The notes below the pieces were generated by a model, which saw nothing but the letters and a program-made list of their open reading frames with translations, had not been told where the DNA came from and searched no databases. A DNA stretch of 64,000 nt from positions 3,065,001-3,129,000 of the forward strand of contig NZ_JAGGNA010000001.1 in the NCBI RefSeq assembly GCF_017875765.1, in the 5' to 3' direction. The DNA is from Flavobacterium sp. CG_23.5. Its GTDB lineage: Bacteria > Bacteroidota > Bacteroidia > Flavobacteriales > Flavobacteriaceae. The translations under genes and the position numbers were made by a program. Each line of letters opens with the position of its first letter. The stretch's first letter is position 1. Positions 48,976 through 58,755 of this stretch are shown piece by piece.

Positions 48976-49035
48976 AAACCCAAATTTCACGAATTTGCAC
49001 TAATTAATTTTTGCAAATCCGTGCAATTTGGGTTT
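48976..49035. terminator. large interrupted inverted repeat between convergent genes
   Basis: AAACCCAAATT pairs with AATTTGGGTTT, and inside it CACG pairs with CGTG and AATTTGCA with TGCAAATC. The arms are about 25 bases with mismatches around an AT loop. Lying between a plus-strand and a minus-strand gene, it probably ends both transcripts, though it lacks a classical long T-run. Confidence 0.6.
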
Positions 49036-49086
49036 AATATACTACTCAATTTTAAGTGTTCACGACAGGTTTTTCGTTCTGTCTTT

Positions 49087-49626
49087 TTATTTTATTAACA
49101 TTGGTTTACTTGTTTTAACTATTTCCCCATTTGGTTTAACTACCAATTTAACTACGTCCTTGTCTTTTTTGATTTTTATATTATACTGTTTTTTGGTAAC
49201 ATCTCCTTTCTCTTGTGTGTAGAGAAATTTATCATTAACAATAGTCCATCCAGGATACGTTCTATAAACTGAGTAAATCACCTGATTGGGAAGTCTTACA
49301 TTTTTGAATTCTTCTACAACACGAATCAATTTACCTTTATCATCATAAGTTGCAGCCAATGAACCATTTTTTGCCTTCATAATCACAAGATATTCTTCAG
49401 CTCCTTCGGCATCTTTACCAAGGTCATAAGCGATAAATTTTTCCTCGACAGACTTTACCCTTTGATCCGGGCTATTACTTGGTAAAAAAACAGAAAAATC
49501 TTTTCCTGCTCTTTTAATAACAACTTCGGGTAATTCTTCGATTTTAATTTTGCCAGTTTCTACTTGAGAATACAAAGAGGATGTTACTGCCAAAAAAGCT
49601 AAAATAATAGTAATAGATGTTTTCAT
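49087..49626 (-). CDS. secreted PepSY-like protein of unknown function, paralogue A
   Basis: The 179-residue product has a signal peptide (SITIILAFLAVTSSLYSQ) and then EELPEVVIKRAGKDFSVFLP, VEEKFIAYDLGKDAEG and YSVYRTYPGWTIVNDKFLY. The protein at 57710-58240 has the same architecture and more than half identical residues by eye. The strand pattern resembles PepSY-like or beta-lactamase-inhibitor-like folds, which is a weak inference. It is probably periplasmic and is not next to its paralogue. Confidence 0.75.
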   Translation of the reverse strand: MKTSITIILAFLAVTSSLYSQVETGKIKIEELPEVVIKRAGKDFSVFLPSNSPDQRVKSVEEKFIAYDLGKDAEGAEEYLVIMKAKNGSLAATYDDKGKLIRVVEEFKNVRLPNQVIYSVYRTYPGWTIVNDKFLYTQEKGDVTKKQYNIKIKKDKDVVKLVVKPNGEIVKTSKPMLIK

Positions 49627-49955
49627 AATATTCAGTTTTAAATTAATAATGTATTTTTTTTTATGAAATTAAAATAGTTGATATTTTATTTACTTTAAAA
49701 TGTAATAAATTGTAAATCAATATTTTGACAAATATTTGTAAGAATCAAACATATTTTTATTAAGTAAATTTAGTTTTTTTATTAAGTAGTTTCTGTTAAT
49801 ATTTACTATAAATTATGTTAATATAAAAACTTTTTTGATGTTTTTTTTAATAGGAAAAATGAACGTCTTGTGTGTAAGAAATAAAAAAAACACCAATTAT
49901 AAAATTGATGTTTTGTAACTATTATTTATCTCCTTATGAAAATGGCTTAAAATAA
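49627..49955. other. 329-base AT-rich spacer
   Basis: This region is composed almost entirely of A and T tracts and contains the promoter region of the secreted protein gene and the terminator of mutB (49883-49914). I see no ORF or RNA gene. Confidence 0.5.
49883..49914 (-). terminator. intrinsic terminator of the methylmalonyl-CoA mutase operon
   Basis: AAAACA-CAATT pairs with AATTG-TGTTTT (one C/A mismatch) around a small loop. On the minus strand the stem is followed by a T-run. It lies 42 bases after the mutB stop. Confidence 0.8.
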
Positions 49956-52085
49956 TTATTCCATTCCTCCTATTAAAATTTCTAATATTTTTATCGCCGC
50001 CTCACTAATTTTTGTTCCAGGTCCAAAAACTGCAACTGCACCTGAGTCAAATAAAAACTGGTAATCCTGTGCAGGGATTACACCGCCAACAACCACCATA
50101 ATATCTTCACGACCGTACTTTTTGAGTTCCTCAATTACTTGCGGAACCAGCGTTTTATGTCCTGCAGCAAGAGAGGAAACACCTAGAATATGTACGTCGT
50201 TTTCTATGGCTTGTTTAGCCGCTTCAGCCGGAGTTTGAAAAAGTGGGCCAATGTCAACATCAAAACCTACATCGGCATAACCAGTAGCGACAACTTTCGC
50301 TCCACGATCGTGTCCATCCTGTCCCATTTTGGCAATCATAATTCTTGGTCGACGGCCTTCTTTTTTAGCAAATTCATCTGCCATTTGTTTCGCTTTTTCA
50401 AAGCTTTTGTCGTCTTTTATTTCTTTGCTATACACGCCACTAAAGGATTTTATTTGTGCTTTGTATCTTCCAAAAACGGTTTCTAAGGCATCACTAATTT
50501 CGCCTAATGTAGTTCGGTTTCTTGCGGCATCAACAGCTAATTCCAGTAAATTTCCTTCACCAGTTTGAGCACAAAGAGTTAATTTTTTAAGTGAATTTTG
50601 TACTTTTTCGGTGTCCCGCGTTGTTTTAATTCGATCTAATTGTTCCAGTTGTTGCTTTCGTACCATTTGGTTGTCAACATCAAGAATTTGCAAGGGATCC
50701 TCTTTCTCTAATCGGTATTTATTGATACCTACGATAATATCTTGACTGCTGTCTATTCTTGCTTGTTTTCTTGCTGCAGCTTCTTCGATACGAATTTTTG
50801 GAATTCCTGTTTCAATGGCTTTGGTCATTCCTCCCAATTCCTCTACTTCTTGGATGAGTTCCCATGCGTTTTCGGCAATTTCATTTGTCAGACTTTCCAC
50901 ATAATAGCTTCCGGCCCAAGGATCAACTGTTTTGGTAATCTTAGTTTCTTCCTGCAAAAATATCTGGGTATTTCTGGCAATTCTGGCAGAAAAATCAGTT
51001 GGTAAGGCAATAGCTTCATCCAGTGCATTGGTATGCAACGATTGTGTCCCTCCAAAAGCTGCCGCCGAAGCTTCAATACAGGTTCGAGCCACATTGTTAA
51101 AAGGATCTTGCTCCGTTAAACTCCAACCAGAAGTTTGACAGTGTGTTCGCAATGCTAATGATTTGTCATCTTTTGGATTAAATTGTTTTACCAGTTTTGC
51201 CCAAATCATTCTTCCCGCACGCATTTTGGCAATTTCCATAAAATGGTTCATACCAATCGCCCAGAAAAACGATAGGCGAGGAGCAAACTCGTCGATTTTC
51301 ATTCCTGTGGCAAGTCCAGTTCTAATGTATTCCAATCCATCGGCAAGTGTGTATGCCAGCTCAATATCAGCGGTAGCTCCCGCTTCCTGCATGTGGTAAC
51401 CCGATATTGAAATGGAATTGAATTTCGGCATTTTTTTGCTGGTAAATTCAAAAATATCAGCAATGATTTTCATCGAAGGTGTTGGAGGATAGATATAGGT
51501 GTTACGCACCATAAACTCTTTCAAAATATCATTTTGTATCGTTCCGGAAAGTTGTTCTGGTTTTACGCCTTGTTCTTCGGCAGCGACAATATAAAAAGCC
51601 ATGATTGGTAAAACCGCTCCGTTCATAGTCATAGAAACGGACATTTCATCTAAAGGGATTTGGTCGAATAATACTTTCATATCCTCAACCGAGTCAATTG
51701 CGACTCCCGCTTTCCCCACATCGCCCACTACACGTTCGTGATCTGAATCATATCCGCGATGCGTAGGTAAGTCAAAAGCGATTGATAATCCTTTTTGTCC
51801 TGCTGCAAGATTTCGTCTGTAAAAAGCATTGCTTTCTTCAGCTGTTGAAAATCCAGCGTACTGTCTCACTGTCCATGGTCTGCGCACATACATCGTTGCG
51901 TAAGGTCCGCGTAAATTTGGCGCAAAGCCAGCACCGAAATCAAGATGTTTAATATCTTTGATATCCTCGTCTGAGTACGTTTGTTTAAGTTCGATATTTT
52001 CAGCGGTTAAAAAGCTTTTTTCTTCTAACTTAGGACTTCTACCTTCAGACTTTTCTAATTCTATATGTTGAATGCTTTTTCTCAA
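49956..52085 (-). CDS. mutB: methylmalonyl-CoA mutase, large (catalytic) subunit
   Basis: The 709-residue product has the TIM-barrel substrate domain ([38 protein letters not shown]) and a C-terminal B12-binding domain with the DxHxxG cobalt-ligand motif in [18 protein letters not shown]. It rearranges methylmalonyl-CoA to succinyl-CoA with adenosylcobalamin. The small subunit gene mutA lies upstream on the same strand, but an antitoxin and a broken toxin now sit between them. Confidence 0.96.
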   Translation of the reverse strand: MRKSIQHIELEKSEGRSPKLEEKSFLTAENIELKQTYSDEDIKDIKHLDFGAGFAPNLRGPYATMYVRRPWTVRQYAGFSTAEESNAFYRRNLAAGQKGLSIAFDLPTHRGYDSDHERVVGDVGKAGVAIDSVEDMKVLFDQIPLDEMSVSMTMNGAVLPIMAFYIVAAEEQGVKPEQLSGTIQNDILKEFMVRNTYIYPPTPSMKIIADIFEFTSKKMPKFNSISISGYHMQEAGATADIELAYTLADGLEYIRTGLATGMKIDEFAPRLSFFWAIGMNHFMEIAKMRAGRMIWAKLVKQFNPKDDKSLALRTHCQTSGWSLTEQDPFNNVARTCIEASAAAFGGTQSLHTNALDEAIALPTDFSARIARNTQIFLQEETKITKTVDPWAGSYYVESLTNEIAENAWELIQEVEELGGMTKAIETGIPKIRIEEAAARKQARIDSSQDIIVGINKYRLEKEDPLQILDVDNQMVRKQQLEQLDRIKTTRDTEKVQNSLKKLTLCAQTGEGNLLELAVDAARNRTTLGEISDALETVFGRYKAQIKSFSGVYSKEIKDDKSFEKAKQMADEFAKKEGRRPRIMIAKMGQDGHDRGAKVVATGYADVGFDVDIGPLFQTPAEAAKQAIENDVHILGVSSLAAGHKTLVPQVIEELKKYGREDIMVVVGGVIPAQDYQFLFDSGAVAVFGPGTKISEAAIKILEILIGGME

Positions 52086-52106
52086 TGTTATTTTGTATAA
52101 ATCTAA

Positions 52107-52383
52107 TTAAACAATTTTATTTATTTCGCTGTTTCTTGAAGTATGAAAAACAGCCTTAATCTGAATTAATTTATCATCTACACTAAAATGTATTAAATAA
52201 GGAAATTTTTCTAATAGGATAACTCTATTATTATCTAATTTAAAATAATAATGGATTTGACTTAATTATTTTGAAACTTTCTTTAAACGAATTTTTAAAT
52301 CGTTCTCCAAGTTTAGGATGAATGTCTTTATATCCCTCAAAACTTTTTTTAAAGTCTAATCTAGCTTCCGCTAAAATTATCAT
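52107..52383 (-). pseudogene. RelE/ParE-type toxin gene with a frameshift
   Basis: ATG at 52381-52383 opens MIILAEARLDFKKSFEGYKD, continuing to KIIKSNP, then stops at 52240. Reading in the next frame from about 52251 gives HYYFKLDNNRVILLEKFPYL, then IHFSVDDKLIQIKAVFHTSR and a stop at 52107. Together this is one complete RelE/ParE toxin with typical FPY-I and H-SR elements. A single base lost or gained near 52251 disrupts it. The start overlaps the antitoxin gene by 23 bases, the normal toxin-antitoxin layout. Confidence 0.8.
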
Positions 52384-52618
52384 CTGATAATTCACTGTCG
52401 ATTTCTTTTAAAAAATCATCAATATCTTGGGCCGAGGAAGGATCGTCCAAATATCTTTGGGTTCTTTCTCTTACTTCATCAATTTGCCATTGCGGAATTT
52501 CATACCCATTTGATTTAGGCAAAATAATTACTTCCACTTCCTCAGCTGAAAAATCAGCGGGCAAGGTGATGGTTATTTTGTGATTTATAACTGTAACAAT
52601 TTGTCTAATCGCTTCCAT
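52361..52618 (-). CDS. antitoxin of a RelE/ParE-type toxin-antitoxin pair
   Basis: The 85-residue product has a beta-rich start (RQIVTVINHKITITLPADFS, VEVIILPKSN) and an acidic helical C-terminus (DEVRERTQRYLDDPSSAQDI). It immediately precedes and overlaps a frameshifted RelE/ParE toxin on the same strand. The antitoxin is intact although its toxin appears dead. It lies between mutA and mutB, so it may be transcribed with them. Confidence 0.78.
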   Translation of the reverse strand: MEAIRQIVTVINHKITITLPADFSAEEVEVIILPKSNGYEIPQWQIDEVRERTQRYLDDPSSAQDIDDFLKEIDSELSDDNFSGS

Positions 52619-52658
52619 AATTATTATTATTTATATTCAAATAAACCAAAAAAGAGAT

Positions 52659-54029
52659 CTAGTTTTCTTCTCCTTTTAACCTTTCCTGTTCCAATTTTTC
52701 GGCTAAACGTTTTTCGATTATTGGTGTAATCAATGTTTTTCTAGGATTTTGTTTTACAAAAGGAAATAATTCTAAATCGTGTTTCATTCTATCGTCTTTG
52801 TTGGGATATTTATTGGTTCCCAATAAAATTTCTTTTCCTGTATCAAATAATTCTTGTTCTTTGTCTGCGCTTTCTTGGATTTTTCTTTTAATGATTCCGT
52901 CGTTGAGTTGTTTTAAGAAACCGCCGTTAGCCTCGATGTCTTTGAATAAAGCTAAAGATTTTTCGGCTAATTGATTGGTAATATTTTCTATGTAGTAACT
53001 TCCATCGGCCGGATTATTGACTTTGGCAAAGTAACTTTCATGCTTGAGAACCAACAACTGATTTCTCGCTATTCTATCACCAAATTCATTGTCTTTATGA
53101 TACAATGCATCATAAGGTAAATTAGCAATAGCATCAGCCCCGCCAAGAATTGCCGACATGCATTCCGTTGTAGTTCGCAACATATTCACATTATAATCGT
53201 ACAATGTTTTGTTGCGTTTTGTCGGCGAAACTATAATGTTACAATCAAGATTGTGGTCGTATTCTTTTGCAATTAGATTAAAAAGCAAACGTAAAGCTCG
53301 CAGTTTTGCAATTTCGAAAAAGTAATTTGTTCCTACAGCAACTTCGAAAACAATAGGCTGATTTATGGTTGTAATCTTGTTGAAATATTCATTGGCATGC
53401 GCTAAACTATAAGCGATTTGCTGTACCATGTTAGCTCCTGCATTTTGATATAATGCTGAATTAATACTTAGTAAAGAAGTTGATGTTGCTTCTTTCGAAA
53501 GTAAATTGAGCGTTTCAAAATTATTCTTTTCTTTAGTAACGAACCAGTTTCCGTCTTTGGCCAATTGCCCGATTGGGTCTAGGTTGATGAAAATTGTCGC
53601 GTTCTTTTCCTTTGCAATTGTTTCAATTTTTTTCACGAAATCGATTGAAATAAAGGCCAAATTAAAGTAAACTGTTACTTCTTCCAAGGGTAGTTTCGCT
53701 AATAATTTTTCGACATCAATAGTATCCTTTTCTATGGTAAAACGCAGACTTTCTGCACCACGATTTATAGAATCTAAGGCTCTTTCTACGGATTTTTCTA
53801 CATCATAAACAAAAATGTTCTGACATATTTTAAATTCGGTTGCTTTCGTTACAACTGGATAAACTTTCGTGAATTCATCTTTGTGATAAAATGGTTTTAC
53901 CTTTATGTCTTCTGGGGAATTCCAAATTAGAGTTTCATTATAATCGGCTCCATTGAGTTCAAATTGGATTTTCTGTTTCCATTGTTTGGAAGAAAGGGGA
54001 TTGAAATCATCGAAAAGGGAATTAGCCAT
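52659..54029 (-). CDS. mutA: methylmalonyl-CoA mutase, small subunit
   Basis: The 456-residue product is the non-catalytic beta subunit: it shares the mutase barrel (FDDFNPLSSKQWKQKIQFEL, GTNYFFEIAKLRALR, NPADGSYYIENITNQLAEKS) but ends before any B12-binding domain. It pairs with the mutB product to form the heterodimer. It is preceded by the ftsB-like gene (26 bases) and followed, after 40 bases, by the antitoxin gene. Confidence 0.94.
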   Translation of the reverse strand: MANSLFDDFNPLSSKQWKQKIQFELNGADYNETLIWNSPEDIKVKPFYHKDEFTKVYPVVTKATEFKICQNIFVYDVEKSVERALDSINRGAESLRFTIEKDTIDVEKLLAKLPLEEVTVYFNLAFISIDFVKKIETIAKEKNATIFINLDPIGQLAKDGNWFVTKEKNNFETLNLLSKEATSTSLLSINSALYQNAGANMVQQIAYSLAHANEYFNKITTINQPIVFEVAVGTNYFFEIAKLRALRLLFNLIAKEYDHNLDCNIIVSPTKRNKTLYDYNVNMLRTTTECMSAILGGADAIANLPYDALYHKDNEFGDRIARNQLLVLKHESYFAKVNNPADGSYYIENITNQLAEKSLALFKDIEANGGFLKQLNDGIIKRKIQESADKEQELFDTGKEILLGTNKYPNKDDRMKHDLELFPFVKQNPRKTLITPIIEKRLAEKLEQERLKGEEN

Positions 54030-54055
54030 TTTGGTAGTTGATTTTAATAATTTTA

Positions 54056-54382
54056 TTATTTATTTTTTTCAATCGTGTCACCTTCGAATTCGATGATATA
54101 AATATCTTCACTATCTTTTTTCATATAGTATTTTTCTCGGGCATATTTTTCTATTTGTTCAGAATTTTTTAATTGTTTAATATTCTCTTGGTCTTTTTTT
54201 ATTTCTTCTTGATAATATTCTTTATTGTCTTGAAGTTCATCAATTTGTTTATCCAAAAAACGGTGATCGAAATACGAATAGTTATCAAGGAAAATCATCC
54301 AAGTAGAAAAAAATAACAAGACCCAAACATACTTGTTACTCAAAAATTTAAACCAAGGTTTGCCTTTATACGGATTTGTCAT
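54056..54382 (-). CDS. FtsB/DivIC-like septum formation initiator
   Basis: The 108-residue product has one transmembrane helix (NKYVWVLLFFSTWMIFL) followed by a coiled coil (DKQIDELQDNKEYYQEEIKK) and the family element EKYAREKYYMKKDSEDIYI. Such proteins join FtsL and FtsQ in the divisome. Its position between udk and mutA matches the order I recall for Flavobacteriaceae. Confidence 0.88.
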   Translation of the reverse strand: MTNPYKGKPWFKFLSNKYVWVLLFFSTWMIFLDNYSYFDHRFLDKQIDELQDNKEYYQEEIKKDQENIKQLKNSEQIEKYAREKYYMKKDSEDIYIIEFEGDTIEKNK

Positions 54383-54605
54383 TTATAATATTTTTTAGCC
54401 CTGATTACTGCACTTAACTTTTATTTTCATCGGAGTTCTGTGAACTCCTTTTGAATTGGAAATCTTATATTGACTCGTCTTTGCTAGGAAAAAAAATAAT
54501 AATAATGTCTTTACGACGAGACAGGAAATAGATCCTAATTCCTCTTTTCATCGGAATGACATCATGGTATTATGTTTTCTAATTTTGCAATAAAATTACA
54601 ATAAA

Positions 54606-55214
54606 TTATAGAATTTTTTGATTTATTACGGCACGAACTACGTCTATGGCAACGGTATTATATTTGTCGTTTGGTATGATGATATCGGCAAATGCTTTTG
54701 TAGGCTCAATAAATTGCTCATGCATTGGTTTTAGTGTTGATTGGTACCGATTTAAAACTTCATTCATATCGCGACCACGTTCCGCAATATCACGTTTTAA
54801 ACGGCGAATTAAACGCTCATCAGAATCGGCATGAACATAAACTTTAATGTCAAAAAGTTCTCTCAATTCAGCATTTGCCAAAATTAAAATCCCTTCCACA
54901 ATCATTACTTTTCTTGGATGCGTGAAAATGGTGTCGTCTGTTCTATTGTGCGTTACAAAAGAATAAACAGGTTGGTGAATATTTCTTTCGGCTTTCAATT
55001 CCTTAAGATGTGCAACCAATAATTCGAAATCAATGGCGCGTGGATGATCAAAATTTATTAGCGCTCTTTCATCAAATGACAACCCATGATTTTCTTTATA
55101 GTAAGAATCTTGCGAAATAATACCTACTTCCGTTTCTGGTAATTCATTCATAATCTGATGAACTACTGTTGTTTTCCCACTTCCTGTTCCGCCTGCAATT
55201 CCTATAATGAGCAT
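54606..55214 (-). CDS. udk: uridine kinase
   Basis: The 202-residue product starts with a Walker A loop (IGIAGGTGSGKTTVV), followed by ISQDSYYKENHGLSFDERAL and NFDHPRAIDFELL, which form the uridine-binding part, and RRLKRDIAERGRDMNEVL for ATP binding. It phosphorylates uridine and cytidine in pyrimidine salvage. It heads the minus-strand run udk-ftsB-like-mutA-mutB, though the 223-base gap after it could hold a separate promoter. Confidence 0.95.
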   Translation of the reverse strand: MLIIGIAGGTGSGKTTVVHQIMNELPETEVGIISQDSYYKENHGLSFDERALINFDHPRAIDFELLVAHLKELKAERNIHQPVYSFVTHNRTDDTIFTHPRKVMIVEGILILANAELRELFDIKVYVHADSDERLIRRLKRDIAERGRDMNEVLNRYQSTLKPMHEQFIEPTKAFADIIIPNDKYNTVAIDVVRAVINQKIL

Positions 55215-55398
55215 AAATGTTTTGTTATGTTTTTGTCCTGCAAAAATAGGAATTTAATTGGGAGTGAATTTTGTTTTGGGAGAAATATTTGCTAATTTAA
55301 TATACTTATTGCGTTATTAGTAAATCTCGATTTTAGGTGTCTTTCTTTCGTGTTATTCTTGTTATTTCAATTATTCTGTGAAATTTAAATAAATATTT

Positions 55399-55433
55399 AA
55401 AAAAAGGAGAGCCAAAAAACGGCTCTCCTTTTT
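55399..55433. terminator. intrinsic terminator after the SDR reductase gene
   Basis: GGAGAGCC pairs perfectly with GGCTCTCC around AAAAAAC, flanked by A-runs and T-runs. It lies 22 bases after the reductase stop on the minus strand and could act in either direction. Confidence 0.92.
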
Positions 55434-55454
55434 ACATTTATAATATTCGATTTT

Positions 55455-56336
55455 CTATTTATTCTTTTTTGCTTTAATCATCATTTCTAACTGATCCCAA
55501 AGTTCCTCAGGAATTGCTTCGAGGATGTTGAATTGTCCTGCTCCTTTCAACCATTCGCCACCATCGATAACAATGACTTCGCCATTTACATAAGCAGAGA
55601 AATCAGAAACTAAATAAGCGGCTAAATTGGCTAATTCTTGATGATCTCCCACACGTTTCAAAGGCACTTTTTTTGCCATATCAAATTTTTCGGCTAAATC
55701 GCCAGGCAATAATCTATCCCAAGCGCCTTTGGTAGGAAAAGGTCCAGGAGCTATTGCATTAGAACGAATTCCGTATTTTGCCCATTCTACGGCAAGACTT
55801 CGCGTCATAGCCAGAACTCCTGCTTTTGCAGTTGCACTGGGTACTACATAAGCGGATCCTGTCCAAGCATAAGTAGTTACAATATTTAAAATGGTAGAAG
55901 ATTTTTGCTTGGTATCAATCCAATGTTTTCCAAATGCAAGAGTACAGTTTTTAGACCCTTTTAAGACAATGTCAATTACAGTATCAAACGCATTAGCAGA
56001 CAATCGCTCCGTTGGTGAAATAAAATTTCCTGCAGCATTGTTAAGTAACACATCTACTTTTCCAAAAGCTTTTAATACTTCTTGCAGCATGTTTTCCACT
56101 TCTTCGTAATGACGCACATCACATTGTAGGGGCAAACAAGTTCCGCCAGTTTCGGTTTCCAGTTCTGAAGCAGTATTCTTTAATTTCTCTAAATCTCTTG
56201 AAGTGATGGCAACTTGTGCGCCTAATTCCATGAAATATTTAGTCATTGCTTTACCTAAACCGCTACCACCGCCGGTTACAACTATCACTTTTCCTTTTAA
56301 GGCGTCATCGCGTAACATTTTATCTGTATAATTCAT
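55455..56336 (-). CDS. short-chain dehydrogenase/reductase resembling 2,4-dienoyl-CoA reductase
   Basis: The 293-residue SDR has the NAD(P) motif VTGGGSGLGKAMTKYF and the NNAAGNF segment. Where classical SDRs have YxxxK, it reads VVPSATAKAGVLAM, which matches the atypical active site of mitochondrial 2,4-dienoyl-CoA reductase (DECR), as does IRSNAIAPGPFPTKGAWDRL. It would help degrade unsaturated fatty acids. Assignment to DECR is by motif memory; other peroxisomal-type reductases are possible. Confidence 0.86.
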   Translation of the reverse strand: MNYTDKMLRDDALKGKVIVVTGGGSGLGKAMTKYFMELGAQVAITSRDLEKLKNTASELETETGGTCLPLQCDVRHYEEVENMLQEVLKAFGKVDVLLNNAAGNFISPTERLSANAFDTVIDIVLKGSKNCTLAFGKHWIDTKQKSSTILNIVTTYAWTGSAYVVPSATAKAGVLAMTRSLAVEWAKYGIRSNAIAPGPFPTKGAWDRLLPGDLAEKFDMAKKVPLKRVGDHQELANLAAYLVSDFSAYVNGEVIVIDGGEWLKGAGQFNILEAIPEELWDQLEMMIKAKKNK

Positions 56337-56413
56337 AGTGTTTTATAATTTGATTCGTAAATATAATAAAATTAAATAGTATGCATGCATATAAAAAAAT
56401 AGTAAATATCAGG

Positions 56414-57544
56414 CTATTTGATTGCGCACAATCGTTTCGCGGCTGCCTCTAGCGTATCATTGTCTTTGGCGAAGCAAAACCGAATTAGTTTAAGATCTTT
56501 ACCATTTGCATAAAAAGTAGAAATAGGTATAGCTGCAACTCCATGTTCAGTTATCAACCATTTGCAAAAATCAACGTCATTTTTATCAGAAATAGAGGCA
56601 TAGGATGCAACTTGAAAATAGGTTCCTTCGCAAGGCATGAGTTCAAATTGACTCTCTTTTAATAATTGTCTAAAGTAGTTCCGTTTTTCCTGATAGAAGT
56701 TTCCTATTTCATTGACGGAAACTAAATCTAGATACTCGCTGATGGCAACTTGACAAATGCTATTTACACTAAAAACCAAAAATTGATGTACTTTTTTGAT
56801 TTCTTTCATCAAATATTCGGGAGCTATTAAATAACCTACTTTCCACCCCGTAACATGAAAGGATTTTCCAAATGAGGAAATCATCACACATCGATTGAGC
56901 AATTTTTCCCGCGTATTTGCAGAAATATGTTTTTCTTCAAAAGTGATGTATTCATAGACTTCGTCTGAAAGAATAATGATATTTGGATACTTTTCTAAGA
57001 GTGATTCTAAAATTTCAAAATCTGCTTGAGTTAAAATCTTCCCTGTCGGATTATGAGGATTATTTATAATAATCATTTTGGTATTAGTACTGCAAGCGCT
57101 CTCGATTGAATTCCAGTTTGGCGTATAGTCATCGTTTAAAGATACACGAACCGGATTCGCATTGCAAAGTAATACAGGAGCTTCGTAGCAATCATAACTT
57201 GGGTCCAAAATGATTACTTCATCATTTGTTTCTACCAAGGCTGTGATTGTTGTAAAAATTGCTTGAGTAGCGCCAGCGGTAACTAGGATTTCAGTGTCAG
57301 GTTGAACTGCTCTTCCGTATGAATTCTTGATCAGTAGAGCGATTTTCAACAATAACGGCGGATAGCCTGACATCGGCAGGTATTGGTGTACATTTTCTTT
57401 GGCAAGTTGAGCCACAATATCCGTTAATCTTTCATCGACTGGAAAGTTTGGAAAACCTTGTGAAAGATTTATGGCGTTGAATTCGCTTGCCATTTTTGAC
57501 ATTACCGTAAAGATGCTAGTCCCAATATTTGGAAGTTTACTCAT
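56414..57544 (-). CDS. PLP-dependent aminotransferase (methionine/kynurenine aminotransferase type)
   Basis: The product is about 376 residues. Motifs of fold-type I aminotransferases are present: NLSQGFPNFP, ATQAIFTTITALV, NNPHNPTGKI, SDEVYEYITF and the PLP lysine in SSFGKSFHVTGWKVGY. The pattern is closest to the YbdL/kynurenine aminotransferase group, which transaminates methionine and aromatic amino acids. I start at ATG 57544; a GTG at 57553 would add three residues. Confidence 0.9.
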   Translation of the reverse strand: MSKLPNIGTSIFTVMSKMASEFNAINLSQGFPNFPVDERLTDIVAQLAKENVHQYLPMSGYPPLLLKIALLIKNSYGRAVQPDTEILVTAGATQAIFTTITALVETNDEVIILDPSYDCYEAPVLLCNANPVRVSLNDDYTPNWNSIESACSTNTKMIIINNPHNPTGKILTQADFEILESLLEKYPNIIILSDEVYEYITFEEKHISANTREKLLNRCVMISSFGKSFHVTGWKVGYLIAPEYLMKEIKKVHQFLVFSVNSICQVAISEYLDLVSVNEIGNFYQEKRNYFRQLLKESQFELMPCEGTYFQVASYASISDKNDVDFCKWLITEHGVAAIPISTFYANGKDLKLIRFCFAKDNDTLEAAAKRLCAIK

Positions 57545-57663
57545 GAAAATCACATTTATTATTGTTTATAAATGTACTCGTTTTATAATTATCTTGATTC
57601 GTTTTTGCAAAAATTGAAGTTCATTTATTCCTGTGGAGAAAAAAAGGCTTTTTAAGATTCCAT

Positions 57664-57690
57664 AAAAAAAAAGCTACCCGAAGGCAGCTT
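57664..57690 (-). terminator. intrinsic terminator of secreted paralogue B
   Basis: AAGCT-CC and GG-AGCTT pair around CGAA (with an A/C mismatch). On the minus strand a run of nine T residues follows. It lies 20 bases after the stop at 57710. Confidence 0.82.
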
Positions 57691-57709
57691 GTAATTAAAA
57701 TTAATTTTA

Positions 57710-58240
57710 TTATTTATCTTTGGTAATAACTCCATCGGCATTAACAATTAATTTTCGAATTTCTTTATCTTTTTTAATTCGAATAGTATATTCTTTTTTA
57801 AGAACATCGCCTTCTTTTTGAGAATATAAATATTTGTCATTTACAATTTGCCAGCCCGGATACGCTTTGTATATTGAATAAATCACACTACTTGGAAGTT
57901 TTACATCTTTATAATTTTCAATAACTCGTGTTAATTTTCCATTTTCATTATAGGTCGCATTCAAAGAGCCGTCTTTGGTTTCCATAATCACCAAGTACTC
58001 CTCATATCCTTCATAATCTTTTCCAACATCATAGGCAATAAATTTATCTTCTAGATTTCTTACTTTTAAATCAGCGTTTCGATCAGGTAAATATACTGAA
58101 AAATCCTTTCCCGCTTTTTTGATGACAACTGCGGGTAATTCTTCCATTCTCATATTCCCATTAACAGTATCTTTTGTAACCTGAGAATAGGAATGAGGAA
58201 CCAGACTTAATAAAAACAAAATAACAATAATTGATTTCAT
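57710..58240 (-). CDS. secreted PepSY-like protein of unknown function, paralogue B
   Basis: The 176-residue product has a signal peptide (IIVILFLLSLVPHSYSQ) and repeats the landmarks of paralogue A: EELPAVVIKKAGKDFSVYLP, LEDKFIAYDVGKDYEG, YSIYKAYPGWQIVNDKYLY. The C-terminus is shorter. Presence of two copies 8 kb apart on the same strand suggests an old duplication. Function is unknown; a periplasmic location is inferred from the signal. Confidence 0.75.
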   Translation of the reverse strand: MKSIIVILFLLSLVPHSYSQVTKDTVNGNMRMEELPAVVIKKAGKDFSVYLPDRNADLKVRNLEDKFIAYDVGKDYEGYEEYLVIMETKDGSLNATYNENGKLTRVIENYKDVKLPSSVIYSIYKAYPGWQIVNDKYLYSQKEGDVLKKEYTIRIKKDKEIRKLIVNADGVITKDK

Positions 58241-58755
58241 GATTTTTAGATTTAAATTAGTTATTTCTGAAGAATTTTAATGATTAATTAATTGTAGCAA
58301 GGCTTATTTTTTTCTTCCCCTTTTGGTTTTTATAAATTATTTTAAATCACTATAATTCAGAGTTTTAATTATTTATTTTTTTGAATTTTGATATCAAAAA
58401 ATGATAGGCACAAGTAAAATTAACACTTTTTTTAGAGTTTTACGGTTAATATTTTCTATAATTATTGTTAATATAATCGTAGATTTTCTGTTATTTATTA
58501 ATCAGAAAATCCATCTTTATTTAAATAAAATAGGTGGTTTTTTAGGTAAAAAGAAAAAAAATAATCCTTATAATTATAGTTCTTAAGGGAACATGTTATG
58601 CTTTTAAAAAGAATAAAAAGCTCCAAAAAAAGCAATTCATTAATTCATAAAACAGCTGTAGTTTTTGTTTTTGAATCAAATATTTTTAGACCAACTAATA
58701 ATTCCTTTAGTATAGAATTTTAGTTTATGTCTTTTAATAATGGAAATCGAGAACT
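58241..58755. other. 515-base AT-rich spacer
   Basis: Except for the doubtful small ORF at 58401-58586 this region holds AT-rich sequence without clear hairpins or promoter boxes. It must contain the promoter of secreted paralogue B on its left. Confidence 0.4.
58401..58586 (+). CDS. doubtful small membrane protein ORF
   Basis: The 61-residue frame encodes one hydrophobic segment (VLRLIFSIIIVNIIVDFLLF) and a Lys/Asn-rich tail (GKKKKNNPYNYSS). It lies alone in an AT-rich spacer where long open frames of Ile, Phe, Asn and Lys arise easily. I do not recognise it. Confidence 0.22.
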   Translation: MIGTSKINTFFRVLRLIFSIIIVNIIVDFLLFINQKIHLYLNKIGGFLGKKKKNNPYNYSS

